A stretch of DNA of 43,504 bases from a virus, in IMG/VR virus record IMGVR_UViG_3300025112_000038, positions 1 to 43,504 of that record. The stretch is one strand, 5' to 3'. A program made the position numbers and the translations under genes. Positions within the stretch are counted from its first letter, which is position 1; every line of letters begins with the position of its first letter. Shown in pieces: positions 17,477 through 24,406 of this stretch. The notes under the pieces are model-generated. The model made no database searches and was not told the origin of the DNA. It worked only from the letters and a program-made list of their open reading frames with translations.

Positions 17477-18146
17477 ATCCCTTTAATGCTAAAAGTTTAT
17501 CTCTTACTTTAATCATCTGTGGTACTGTAAATCCTACAGGATACGAGTCTTTGGTTACACCTTTTTTGATTGCTGTTATAGCTCCTTTAGTTATTTTCTT
17601 TTCATCTATGATTTGTTCTATCTGATGAAACAATGCTTCTTTGTCTGAAGAGGATACATGAGGAACTACATCTTTAGCTGTATTATCCTTTTTATATTTT
17701 TCTGATGCTGCTCTTATCGCAGGATAATGAGATTTTTCTGTCGGATTAGAAACTGATTCATGGTCAGCATCTTTTGTATCGTCAATACCAAATAAACCAT
17801 TTAGTGCATATTTACGAGCATAAGAAGAGGTTGCTCCAGTAAGCTGTGCTAAATCCATACCCTTTTTAAGCTCTGCTTCTCTTGCAAAAGCTGTAGCAGT
17901 TATTGATTCTTGTTCAACACATATAGATGCTTCAGCTTTAATATAGTGTCTTTCTCCCATGAGAAAGAGTTCATCATTTAACTTTATGTAATACCCATCT
18001 GGTAAAAGTTTTTTTACAGCTTCAACAATATCTTCACATGACCGATACTTGTATCCACCAAATTTATTGGTTTGTCCTTTTGGTGCTTTTAAATTCTTTT
18101 GGATACTATGAAGAACCCTACCTATTGTTGGTTCTTTTATTTCCAT
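17460..18146 (-). CDS. erf: ERF-family single-strand annealing protein
   Basis: This 228-aa protein has the ERF recombinase pattern. KFGGYKYRSCEDIVEAVKKL lies at about 27-46. A central beta region (YYIKLNDELFLMG..HYIKAEASI) follows, then the signature LTGATSSYARKYALNGLFGI with DDTKDAD right after it (~99-126). ERF proteins anneal complementary single strands and serve phage recombination and genome circularisation. AAGGAGA precedes the ATG. The adjacent DnaQ-like exonuclease and HNH gene make a plausible recombination set. The C-terminal ~80 residues are a variable linker and helical tail. Confidence 0.88.
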   Translation of the reverse strand: MEIKEPTIGRVLHSIQKNLKAPKGQTNKFGGYKYRSCEDIVEAVKKLLPDGYYIKLNDELFLMGERHYIKAEASICVEQESITATAFAREAELKKGMDLAQLTGATSSYARKYALNGLFGIDDTKDADHESVSNPTEKSHYPAIRAASEKYKKDNTAKDVVPHVSSSDKEALFHQIEQIIDEKKITKGAITAIKKGVTKDSYPVGFTVPQMIKVRDKLLALKGYEEPF

Positions 18147-18154
18147 AAATCTCC

Positions 18155-18778
18155 TTACATAAAATAATAGTTACATTTGTTATACAGTTCTCTTGCTAAC
18201 CAAGCATCGTGCCTACAATATTCTTCAAGCACATCCCATTCTTCATTAGCAACCATATCTGGAACATCTGTAGCTTTGCCACATTTAACTCCGATACCAA
18301 ATAGGCTTGAGTAGGCTTGTAACGATTTTGCTTTAGCTAAATCTCCACCACAAAGTATATACATCATGTCTGTAATATTGTCTCCATACTTTTTGATAGG
18401 AATTAATCTTGAACTTTTAATACCAAGTTGTATACTTCGTGTAAATATCAATGGCAAATCATAACCTTTGATATTGAAACCACCAATTCTACCTTGTGAT
18501 TCTTCAACTACTCTCCAAAATGTTCTTAGTATTTCTTCTTCATCATTGACTGTGCTAATACTCATATCGCCAATCCAAAATGCTCCACAAACTATACGAG
18601 CATAGAAAGGGTCAACAGTCATTTTGTCTTTTAGTTTTTCGTAGAACTCTATTTCTCTTTTGTCTTGTTTTTCAGAATCTTTAATTCCTGCGTGTGGCTT
18701 GTATTGTGGTAATGCTTCTTTAGGTATGTCTTCACGTGCTACAGCTTCTAAATCAAAGAATGGAATTTCTGTGGTCAT
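18155..18778 (-). CDS. DnaQ-like 3'-5' exonuclease
   Basis: This 207-aa protein shows the three Exo motifs of the DEDDy superfamily: FFDLEAV (D9, E11), GGFNIKGYDLPLIF (N/D motif, ~97-110) and EYCRHDAWLARELY (Tyr-x3-Asp, ~185-198). It resembles predicted PolB-like 3'-5' exonucleases but has no polymerase domain. It may proofread for a host or distant phage polymerase, or produce single strands for the ERF protein encoded 8 bases downstream. Ribosome binding site AAGGAGA. Confidence 0.82.
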   Translation of the reverse strand: MTTEIPFFDLEAVAREDIPKEALPQYKPHAGIKDSEKQDKREIEFYEKLKDKMTVDPFYARIVCGAFWIGDMSISTVNDEEEILRTFWRVVEESQGRIGGFNIKGYDLPLIFTRSIQLGIKSSRLIPIKKYGDNITDMMYILCGGDLAKAKSLQAYSSLFGIGVKCGKATDVPDMVANEEWDVLEEYCRHDAWLARELYNKCNYYFM

Positions 18779-18792
18779 AAATCTCCTTTAGG

Positions 18793-18811
18793 TGAGACAA
18801 ATAGTGTCTCA
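18793..18811. repeat. intergenic hairpin
   Basis: Perfect 6-bp inverted repeat TGAGAC / GTCTCA with a 7-base loop, between the coiled-coil gene stop (it overlaps the TGA) and the exonuclease ribosome binding site. There is no U tract, so it is more likely an RNA stability or processing element than a terminator. Confidence 0.45.
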
Positions 18812-19147
18812 TACAATGTTTTCTAATTCAAGGCTAAAGTCTTCTGCTGAATTAACTAAATCATCTGCATTTGATTTTGTATTTTCTGCTTCATCTTTAG
18901 CGTCTTTACATTTTTCTTCAGCTTCTTCTACATTATAAATTACATCATCAAGTTGGTCTTTAAGGCTGTTTGCTTGGTCTTCTATATCATCAGCGTGTTC
19001 TTTTAACTCACTAAATATTTCTTCAATAAATGTTACAGCTCCACTTGCATTGTGTCTTTCATCCCTTGTAAACGTATCAGACATATCTAATGCTGATTGC
19101 TTTACAAATGCTTTTAACAATTCTAATTGTCTTTTTAACTCTGTCAT
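18809..19147 (-). CDS. coiled-coil protein (112 aa)
   Basis: Almost the whole protein is predicted helix with heptad spacing and strong Asp/Glu content (ELKEHADDIEDQANSLKDQL; VEEAEEKCKDAKDEAEN). There is no signal peptide or membrane span. It follows GGGAGGTG. It heads the exonuclease/ERF/HNH/prim-pol run, right after a terminator-like hairpin at 19164-19199. It could be an oligomerising accessory protein or a DNA mimic; no family is recognised. Confidence 0.6.
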   Translation of the reverse strand: MTELKRQLELLKAFVKQSALDMSDTFTRDERHNASGAVTFIEEIFSELKEHADDIEDQANSLKDQLDDVIYNVEEAEEKCKDAKDEAENTKSNADDLVNSAEDFSLELENIV

Positions 19148-19163
19148 GTTTTCACCTCCCTCT

Positions 19164-19199
19164 AAAAAAGAATATTCCTTGCAAAAAAGAAAGGAATAT
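19164..19199 (-). terminator. terminator-like hairpin, leftward
   Basis: Perfect 9-bp inverted repeat ATATTCCTT (19172-19180) / AAGGAATAT (19191-19199) with a 10-base loop. Read on the minus strand it is followed by TCTTTTTT, giving an intrinsic-terminator layout with a weak AT-rich stem. It would attenuate leftward transcripts just before the 18809-19147 gene. Confidence 0.5.
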
Positions 19200-19202
19200 G
19201 AT

Positions 19203-19231
19203 TTGACTTGTTATCTGTTTTCTGATTAACT
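19203..19231 (+). promoter_or_regulatory. putative sigma-70-like promoter for the HTH gene
   Basis: TTGACT at 19203-19208, a 17-base spacer and TTAACT at 19226-19231. The -35 is near consensus and the -10 is weak. A start about 7 bases downstream would fall on or next to the ATG at 19238, so the transcript could be leaderless; no ribosome binding site is visible before that ATG. Confidence 0.4.
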
Positions 19232-19237
19232 AAGAAC

Positions 19238-19702
19238 ATGGATAAACCCGTCAAGATAAACTTTGCTCCAAAAGAGATACCGATTGAACTATTGATTTCG
19301 TATCAACAGAAGAAACTTAGTGGTACAGACATAGCTAAGATTGTTGGATGCTCAGATTCTAACGTAAGAAAACGTCTTGCTGAAGCTGGATACCCAATCC
19401 AGAAAGCTAAGCATTTTAAAGAGCATGAAGCTACTATAATTGGTCTCAAACGCAAAGAAATACTGGAGAGCATATCAGAAGGAGACAAGAAAAAGGCTTC
19501 TTTAATGCAGAAAGTGACATCTTATGGCATATTATTCGATAAGCAGAGGGTTCTTGAGGATAAATCTACTGAAAACATAGCCTTTTCAGGTCGTCTTGAA
19601 GAAATTCAGGACACTAAGGGCAAAGTGTTAGACATATTAAAGAGGCTCAGAACCCCTGCCTTATCACACAATACCCCTGAGACCTCTGAGGATGCTCTAT
19701 AA
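19238..19702 (+). CDS. HTH DNA-binding protein, candidate small terminase subunit
   Basis: This 154-aa protein is the only rightward gene inside the leftward block. Residues ~20-52 form a helix-turn-helix (SYQQKKLSGTDIAKIVGCSD then VRKRLAEAGY). The C-terminal part includes KASLMQKVTSYGILFDKQRV and DKSTENIAFSG, a pattern I recall from phage HTH proteins annotated as small terminases or related regulators. It lacks a ribosome binding site, and a promoter-like sequence abuts its ATG. Its stop overlaps that of the convergent nucleotide hydrolase gene (19697-19702). Alternatives: a transcriptional repressor, or a recruited mobile-element HTH. Confidence 0.6.
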   Translation: MDKPVKINFAPKEIPIELLISYQQKKLSGTDIAKIVGCSDSNVRKRLAEAGYPIQKAKHFKEHEATIIGLKRKEILESISEGDKKKASLMQKVTSYGILFDKQRVLEDKSTENIAFSGRLEEIQDTKGKVLDILKRLRTPALSHNTPETSEDAL

Positions 19703-20020
19703 TGGTCTATCATCAAATTCCTTCATAGTTCTTGCTTCAAATGTACTTAGAAAGGCTAATTCACAAGCAGCATGATATAAAGGGCTTTTACCTGTTTCTT
19801 CATCTACTTGTTTACCCATCCACCAATCCCATAAGTGACGCATTAAAGCACCAAAACATCTGGAATAGTTAATACCTTTTTCCCAATTTCTATCTGCATA
19901 TTTAGTTGCTCCAAATGTTAGCACATCTGCTGTACCTTGTAAAAACTCTGCTGGCAGTAATTCATATCTTGTTTTGCCAGTATCATATTTGTTGCCTTGT
20001 TCTAATTCACATTTAGCCAT
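19697..20020 (-). CDS. dATP/dGTP diphosphohydrolase-like protein (MazZ/DUF5664-like)
   Basis: The conserved core KYDTGKTRYELLPAEFL, TFGATKYADRNWEKG, YSRCFGALMRHLWDWWMG and ETGKSPLYHAACELAFL matches the all-alpha family earlier called DUF5664, a MazG-related nucleotide hydrolase represented by cyanophage MazZ. It would convert dATP or dGTP to monophosphate. I set the start at ATG 20020 (107 aa) because GAGAGGAG precedes it; an in-frame ATG at 20059 lies inside the upstream gene. It overlaps that gene by 8 bases and converges with the HTH gene. Confidence 0.75.
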   Translation of the reverse strand: MAKCELEQGNKYDTGKTRYELLPAEFLQGTADVLTFGATKYADRNWEKGINYSRCFGALMRHLWDWWMGKQVDEETGKSPLYHAACELAFLSTFEARTMKEFDDRPL

Positions 20021-20258
20021 TTTGATACTCCTCTCCAAGTTCAGGAACAACTGATTCACATTGTTGTTTGATTGAATTTATTAAATTATTCACTAAAGCT
20101 AACTTAACTTCTAAGCTAACATCCCCCGTTGAATATTCTTTAAGATAAGAATGAATCTCCCTCAGAGCAGATTCAAGCTCTTCAGTCTTTAACATAGCAC
20201 TAACTAATAAATAATCATATTTCTTCCTCAATTTTCTTTTCTGTTTATTTGTAACCAT
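20013..20258 (-). CDS. small helical protein, paralogue of the 29430-29759 product (81 aa)
   Basis: Basic N-terminus (NKQKRKLRKKYDY) and two helices, ELESALREIHSYL and LINSIKQQCESVVPELGEEY. The same two blocks occur in the 109-aa protein at 29430-29759 (LEKALREIYKQS and IKSIKEQCESAIPSLKEE), so the two genes are diverged paralogues on opposite strands. The function is unknown. The ribosome binding site is TAGGAGGAGAT. Confidence 0.6.
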   Translation of the reverse strand: MVTNKQKRKLRKKYDYLLVSAMLKTEELESALREIHSYLKEYSTGDVSLEVKLALVNNLINSIKQQCESVVPELGEEYQNG

Positions 20259-20276
20259 ATCTCCTCCTATTAAACA

Positions 20277-20495
20277 GTAGCTGGTGGATGGCAGGTTTGC
20301 TCAGAATCTGCATTGTTCAACAGACTATTAGTGTCTATTTCAACACTTACATATTATTGTACTCACCTATCACACCCACCAAGCTACCTGATGATGCCCT
20401 CTGCTCTATAGACTTTGCTGACGAATATTTCTCAGACTAACAGAGGAAGCTCATGTAAGTCGTTAGCCTTTTAATGACTATCGTTAGAGCCGACT
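20277..20495 (-). ncRNA. candidate structured RNA in a gene gap
   Basis: The 240-base gap 20259-20498 lacks a convincing gene but holds three consecutive stems. Stem A is AGTCG (20458-20462) with CGACT (20491-20495). Stem B is CCTCTG (20398-20403) with CAGAGG (20441-20446), enclosing CTGA/TCAG. Stem C is a 13-bp helix with one bulge, 20277-20289 with 20374-20387, enclosing a smaller AGAC/GTCT hairpin. The strand is inferred from the flanking leftward genes. It could be a processed leader or a trans-acting RNA. No known RNA family is recognised. Confidence 0.4.
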
Positions 20496-20498
20496 GCA

Positions 20499-20900
20499 TC
20501 ACTTTTTCTTTTTAACATGATTAATAATCTTTTCTATTGTCTTACCAAAGAAATACTCAGCAAAACCTATGATATTTGCCTCACTTTTCACGCATATATC
20601 ATATTTTATTGGTTTCTCATCATCTTCCCAATAAGAATCGAAGTGAAAGCAACAGTGAAGAATCTCATGGAGTAGTATTTTATAGAGTTTAACTGAGTCA
20701 CCAATATTATTATGATGTATCCACACTACGGCTTTCCCTTGAAACATATAAGACAGCCCTTCCATATCTTCAGTGTTGTCAGGGAAAGCGTTATCTATTT
20801 TTAGTTTCTTTTTGGCAAAGGTGTTGCAGGTCTTTAATGATGTACCTAAGAAAAAAGTAATTTGACTTTCAGTTCTCTCGTCTTTAACTGTGAACTTCAT
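20499..20900 (-). CDS. small HExxH zinc-metalloprotease-like protein
   Basis: This 133-aa protein contains LYKILLHEILHCCFHFDSYW (HEILH at ~78-82), a zinc-binding gluzincin-type motif like that of SprT-like or ImmA-like domains, and EANIIGFAEYFFG further on as a possible third-ligand helix. It has no signal peptide. Such domains in phages may cleave host regulators or act in DNA-protein crosslink repair; the target is unknown. It overlaps the upstream membrane protein gene by 17 bases. Confidence 0.6.
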   Translation of the reverse strand: MKFTVKDERTESQITFFLGTSLKTCNTFAKKKLKIDNAFPDNTEDMEGLSYMFQGKAVVWIHHNNIGDSVKLYKILLHEILHCCFHFDSYWEDDEKPIKYDICVKSEANIIGFAEYFFGKTIEKIINHVKKKK

Positions 20901-21099
20901 CTTTCCACCATAGCCAGTAATTTTTAATGTTCAAAGTTATTGCAGGGATAACAACTACAAGTAAACCATACATCTCAAAGTGAATAGCTGAGATGACCCA
21001 CAAAGCATTTGCAATAACATTTGTAAGGAATCCACATTTCTTCTTACTACCTATAAGATGTAAGGAGATTAATTCAAGTAACCCTGCTATCCAATCCAT
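20884..21099 (-). CDS. small PnuC-like membrane protein (71 aa)
   Basis: Three hydrophobic helices: WIAGLLELISLHLIG (~3-17), TNVIANALWVISAIHF (~26-41) and YGLLVVVIPAITLNI (~44-58), then WLWWKDE. The pattern of a short basic loop (SKKKCGF) before a Trp-containing helix resembles half of a PnuC nicotinamide riboside transporter; I recall such short proteins from phages. It might import NAD precursors as an oligomer. Similarity is by pattern only. Confidence 0.5.
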   Translation of the reverse strand: MDWIAGLLELISLHLIGSKKKCGFLTNVIANALWVISAIHFEMYGLLVVVIPAITLNIKNYWLWWKDEVHS

Positions 21100-21305
21100 T
21101 ATTCTCCTTTATCCCAAAAGTTTTCACGCCATATATTATGGGTTAGGCAATCTACATCAAGTCTTGAGCCTTGATATGACTTATCTGTAACTGATTCATA
21201 TTTATCTAAATTTGGTATAGAAGCCATTCTACTTCCGTAATTTTCCTCACAATGACACCATTTACCTTTATCTTTATAACATTTAGCACAAACATAATTG
21301 CTCAT
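21099..21305 (-). CDS. Cys-rich small protein (68 aa)
   Basis: Starts [20 protein letters not shown]: two CxC/CxxC knuckles in the first 20 residues form a probable zinc site, followed by a Tyr/Asp-rich tail with no predicted fold. It shares one base with the membrane protein gene downstream and overlaps the acetyltransferase gene upstream by 4. The function is unknown. Confidence 0.55.
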   Translation of the reverse strand: MSNYVCAKCYKDKGKWCHCEENYGSRMASIPNLDKYESVTDKSYQGSRLDVDCLTHNIWRENFWDKGE

Positions 21306-21784
21306 CCTTCTCCCTTTTCATTAACCCATCCTATATGTTTTGCAGGATTGCCTACAACAACAGAATAATCTTTTACATCTGTTATCACTACTGCTCCAGC
21401 ACCTACAAAAGCATATTTTCCTATTGTATTACCACAAACTATTGTTGCATTTGCTCCAATGGTTGCTCCTTTTTTAACTAAGGTTGGCAAAAACTCATCT
21501 TTTCTTTCAATAGCTGCTCTTGGGTTATATACATTAGTAAACACACATGATGGCGCACAGAAGACCTTATCTTCTAAAGTAACGCCTGTATATACTGACA
21601 CATTATTCTGTATTTTGCATTTATTACCTATCTTTACTCCAGCACCAATCATTACATTTTGTCCAATTACACAATCATATCCTATCCTTGCTCCTTCTAA
21701 TATATGCGAGAAATGCCATATCTTAGTTCCTTCTCCTATTCCAACATTTTTATCAACAAAAGAGCTTTTATGAATATTTATCAT
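21302..21784 (-). CDS. WbpD/WlbB-like UDP-sugar N-acetyltransferase (left-handed beta helix)
   Basis: This 160-aa protein consists of hexapeptide repeats ([57 protein letters not shown]). It has [18 protein letters not shown], a segment typical of WbpD/WlbB enzymes, and ends [15 protein letters not shown]. WbpD/WlbB acetylates the 3-amino group of UDP-2-acetamido-3-amino-2,3-dideoxyglucuronic acid on the way to di-N-acetylated uronic acids of O antigen. The gene is embedded in the replication block, not with the other glycan genes. A homologue of the preceding dehydrogenase lies at 41381-42208. Confidence 0.82.
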   Translation of the reverse strand: MINIHKSSFVDKNVGIGEGTKIWHFSHILEGARIGYDCVIGQNVMIGAGVKIGNKCKIQNNVSVYTGVTLEDKVFCAPSCVFTNVYNPRAAIERKDEFLPTLVKKGATIGANATIVCGNTIGKYAFVGAGAVVITDVKDYSVVVGNPAKHIGWVNEKGEG

Positions 21785-21950
21785 TATAAATATGTTCCTT
21801 TTCTACATTAAAACTAAAACTTGAACAATCATTTTCATCAAATCCTGATGTATTCTGATTTTTGATTCTATGTGTAGCTTCTATAATAGCATTTTCTAAA
21901 TCAGTTTCACTTTCTCCGTATGCCTCAATTTTAATAACTTTTTTGAACAT
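21768..21950 (-). CDS. small acidic hypothetical protein (60 aa)
   Basis: The N-terminal strand-helix reads [20 protein letters not shown] then IIEATHRIK, followed by a disordered, Asn/Asp/Ser-rich tail. There is no signal, Cys knuckle or known motif. It overlaps the acetyltransferase start by 17 bases. The function is unknown. Confidence 0.5.
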   Translation of the reverse strand: MFKKVIKIEAYGESETDLENAIIEATHRIKNQNTSGFDENDCSSFSFNVEKEHIYNDKYS

Positions 21951-21952
21951 AT

Positions 21953-22804
21953 TTATATCACTACCTTTTCAACATCCGTTATATCATCATCTTTGCCATG
22001 AATAACTAAGTAACCCATTTCAACAGGGTCATACATAGCTGCTTCTGCATAGGTTGTAGCTCCTAACAGATTAGCTTTCATAAAACTACCTGTATTGCCA
22101 TACCACCTGTCATCTTCAGGAACAAATCTTGAACGTGATGGTCTTTTGGAATACATTTGTTCTAATTTCTTTTCATCAGACATGATGTGAAGACGTTGCA
22201 TTGGTTTGGCTATCATTAGTTTATGTGTGTGACCCATAAACATTCCGATACAATCAGCAGATTTGTTCTTTAGCTTACGTTTTATTGCTTCAAGCATATA
22301 TCCTCTTCTTCTGATTATGTCTCCAGCAGATGACCTGATTGCCCCAGCGCCATGAGCAACATATATCTTATACATCATTTTGCTTGGTTTTCCAATAGTT
22401 TTCAAACTAATAACACTTGAGAATGTACCGTATGGTACTGCCAACTTATCACATATTGTTCTAACTTTGTTCCCATAAGTCCTTGATAATGAACGGTCAT
22501 GGTTACCTTCTAATATAGTTATTATCTTGTCCTTGATAGGTTCAATAGACCTTTGAAATGCTTCATATTGATATTCTGGCAATAACATATTCGGGTCTGC
22601 TATATCTAAATCAAAGAACTTATGATTAAGCGGTCGACCTTCAATCAGGTCTCCCATAATTACACAATAAGCATTTTTATCATTCTTTATTAAACTGATT
22701 ACATGGTTAAAACCGTCTTCATTGTGAGCTATAACACCTTTGTGTATATCTCCAATTAAATAAATCTTATGTTCTTTTTGTATTTCTTTACTAATTAATT
22801 GCAT
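21953..22804 (-). CDS. calcineurin-like metallophosphoesterase
   Basis: This 283-aa protein shows all metal-binding blocks of the family: GDIH (D19, H21), MGDLIEG (D52), EGNHDR (N101, H102), VAHG (H151) and MGHTH (H192, H194). Phage members may act as phosphodiesterases or on nucleic acid or nucleotide substrates; the sequence resembles DNA-repair-type predicted phosphoesterases. I set the start at ATG 22804 because AAAAGGA lies 8 bases upstream; a longer frame from 22864 would overlap the neighbouring gene by 70 bases. Confidence 0.82.
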   Translation of the reverse strand: MQLISKEIQKEHKIYLIGDIHKGVIAHNEDGFNHVISLIKNDKNAYCVIMGDLIEGRPLNHKFFDLDIADPNMLLPEYQYEAFQRSIEPIKDKIITILEGNHDRSLSRTYGNKVRTICDKLAVPYGTFSSVISLKTIGKPSKMMYKIYVAHGAGAIRSSAGDIIRRRGYMLEAIKRKLKNKSADCIGMFMGHTHKLMIAKPMQRLHIMSDEKKLEQMYSKRPSRSRFVPEDDRWYGNTGSFMKANLLGATTYAEAAMYDPVEMGYLVIHGKDDDITDVEKVVI

Positions 22805-23193
22805 AATAAATATCCTTTTTTCATATATTGTTTTTCTAACATAATTTCGTGGCATAGTTGGCAAAGTCTGCTGAATGTATCATATTCTGGATTCATTTTT
22901 TTTCTACAACTTTGACATTTACCATCAATTTTCCAAGACTTTTGTTGTTCTTGTGTTGCTTCTTTTGAATGTTTTTCGCAATAATTAACATTAGTTTTTG
23001 TTACTTTTTTAGGACATCTTCTGCATATCCCAAGTAATTTTCGTTTCAATCTCCACTTAAAAAGATAACATCTTGATACTGACCAACCTTTTGTTACTCT
23101 TGATTGAAATTCTGTTTCTACTAATTGTTTAACTATTGGTAGACGTTGTTTTATTTGTTTGGTCATTATCATCTTTGTGTATGGTTTTCCCAT
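22795..23193 (-). CDS. zinc-binding protein with two Cys/His clusters (132 aa)
   Basis: A basic N-terminal half (KWRLKRKLLGICRRC) is followed by CRRCPKKVTKTNVNYCEKH and then CQSCRKKMNPEYDTFSRLC with CHE: two zinc-ribbon-like clusters. Such proteins are common but uncharacterised in phages; nucleic-acid binding is likely. The start at 23193 is supported by AAAGGAGG and implies a 65-base out-of-phase overlap with the end of the ArdC-like gene. Confidence 0.6.
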   Translation of the reverse strand: MGKPYTKMIMTKQIKQRLPIVKQLVETEFQSRVTKGWSVSRCYLFKWRLKRKLLGICRRCPKKVTKTNVNYCEKHSKEATQEQQKSWKIDGKCQSCRKKMNPEYDTFSRLCQLCHEIMLEKQYMKKGYLLCN

Positions 23194-24100
23194 TTTCCTC
23201 CTTTCTATGCAATATATAATCTACGGCTTTAGTTGCTTTACTTGCAGCCCATACAACTAAGTTCTTATCATCTTTAATTGCTTTCATCCAATTCTTAATA
23301 TACGCAACTTGATTATCAAATTCCTTGTCAAATCCAGCTTCAGCACATAAGAATGAATTACCTATTTCAGCTACCAATTCCTCTCGGTGATAATTGTGAC
23401 TTGTATCCTTATCTGTTGTTCTGTTAAGCCTGTCTTTATGCTTAGTAGCATGAACAAACTCATGTGCTAATGTGTCTGCATATCCTGTCAATGCAGGAAA
23501 GTCACCTATCTTTGGCATATTGACATAGTCTTGGACAGGGCTGTAGTAAGCGGCAGAACCTCCGTGTTTTAACGTAGGACATTTAGGCATATCCATGAGC
23601 ATTTCAATTAGTTTCTCAGCAGCTTCATTTTTCTCAATAGATGGCTTTGCTTTAGGCTTTGGGAAATCTATATCTTCAATATCTTCTGAGTTAAATACAT
23701 TTGAATAACGTAGAAATGGTATGTGTTTGTCGTCACCTGTATCTTTATCTTTAATATCTAATATTTTCCAAAATACAATTTGTTCTGCTTTACTACCTTT
23801 CTTTAGTTTACCTCCACGTTGTTTAATCTGAAGAAACGTCATCCAATATGGTGTACTGTAGTTAGACAAACCAAGAAGTAACTGGTTCATGCCATTGTAC
23901 TTTTTGCCAGAATGAAAGTTCTGGTTGTTAAAAGATGTTTCAGAGTTCCACGGTTTTTTCCACGGGATTGTGCTATTTTCGAGAGCATTTACAATCTTGT
24001 CCGTGATGACTTGATGCAAGTCGAAATGCTTTGTCGTAGAGGTTAACTTCGTAGGTGATTCTGTCTCTGAGTTGTTGGTTTTCGTTTCTAAGCTCATCAT
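23129..24100 (-). CDS. ArdC-like antirestriction protein with zincin domain
   Basis: This 323-aa protein has the ArdC plan. The N-terminal ssDNA-binding domain spans ~25-135 (ITDKIVNALENSTIPWKKPW, then YNGMNQLLLG and YWMTFLQIKQRGGKLKKGSK). The C-terminal zincin domain has TLAHEFVHATKH (HEFVH 213-217) and REELVAEIG as the third-ligand helix. Plasmid ArdC protects incoming DNA against restriction. In a phage it could protect the injected genome or process a host protein. AAAGGAGA precedes ATG 24100. Its first 128 bases overlap the small upstream gene in another frame. Confidence 0.85.
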   Translation of the reverse strand: MMSLETKTNNSETESPTKLTSTTKHFDLHQVITDKIVNALENSTIPWKKPWNSETSFNNQNFHSGKKYNGMNQLLLGLSNYSTPYWMTFLQIKQRGGKLKKGSKAEQIVFWKILDIKDKDTGDDKHIPFLRYSNVFNSEDIEDIDFPKPKAKPSIEKNEAAEKLIEMLMDMPKCPTLKHGGSAAYYSPVQDYVNMPKIGDFPALTGYADTLAHEFVHATKHKDRLNRTTDKDTSHNYHREELVAEIGNSFLCAEAGFDKEFDNQVAYIKNWMKAIKDDKNLVVWAASKATKAVDYILHRKEENGKTIHKDDNDQTNKTTSTNS

Positions 24101-24167
24101 TCTCCTTTATATACTTGTTAATAGTTTCTGCTATTTCAACCACAGCTTGTTGACTTTGTTTGTTCAT
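23973..24167 (-). CDS. small coiled-coil protein overlapping ardC-like gene (64 aa)
   Basis: A helix with heptads (INKYIKENDELRNENQQLRD) followed by a His/Cys tail (SSHHGQDCKC). TAGGAGGAAG precedes its ATG, an ideal ribosome binding site, yet two-thirds of the gene lies inside the ArdC-like gene in a different frame. Both genes have good initiation signals, so I keep both. The function is unknown. Confidence 0.5.
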   Translation of the reverse strand: MNKQSQQAVVEIAETINKYIKENDELRNENQQLRDRITYEVNLYDKAFRLASSHHGQDCKCSRK

Positions 24168-24354
24168 ATCTTCCTCCTACATCAATAGTGGTTTCAGCAT
24201 ATTCTATGTCATACCATTCCCTGCCTATTAGATTACAATTAGCACATTCGAATGGATACGTTAGGCTATCTTGGTAATATTCTTCTTGACTATAAACTAA
24301 AACCTCACTTTTGCAATTAGGACATTTACCTTCATTAAATCTCATGCTTTTCAT
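24136..24354 (-). CDS. zinc-ribbon protein (72 aa)
   Basis: CPNCKSEVLVYSQEEY at residues 11-26 and FECANCNLIGREWYDIEY further on make a treble-type ribbon (CxxC-x~24-CxxC) of the sort seen in phage proteins annotated as restriction-alleviation (Lar)-like. The spacing and WYD-like ending support that comparison weakly. It overlaps the coiled-coil gene by 32 bases. If Lar-like, it would pair functionally with the ArdC-like protein. Confidence 0.55.
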   Translation of the reverse strand: MKSMRFNEGKCPNCKSEVLVYSQEEYYQDSLTYPFECANCNLIGREWYDIEYAETTIDVGGRYEQTKSTSCG

Positions 24355-24375
24355 GTTTATCTCCCAATAGATAAT

Positions 24376-24401
24376 AATTCTTTCTGTTAAGAAAAAGAAT
24401 T
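24376..24401. repeat. intergenic hairpin
   Basis: Perfect 8-bp inverted repeat AATTCTTT / AAAGAATT with a 10-base loop in the 52-base gap between two leftward genes. There is no following U tract on the minus strand; it is possibly an RNA processing or stability element. Confidence 0.4.
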
Positions 24402-24406
24402 TTAGC

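Noticed and set aside
20288-20440. 50-codon rightward frame in the 20259-20498 gap
   Set aside because: No properly spaced ribosome binding site, opposite to the operon, and it runs through the predicted stems.
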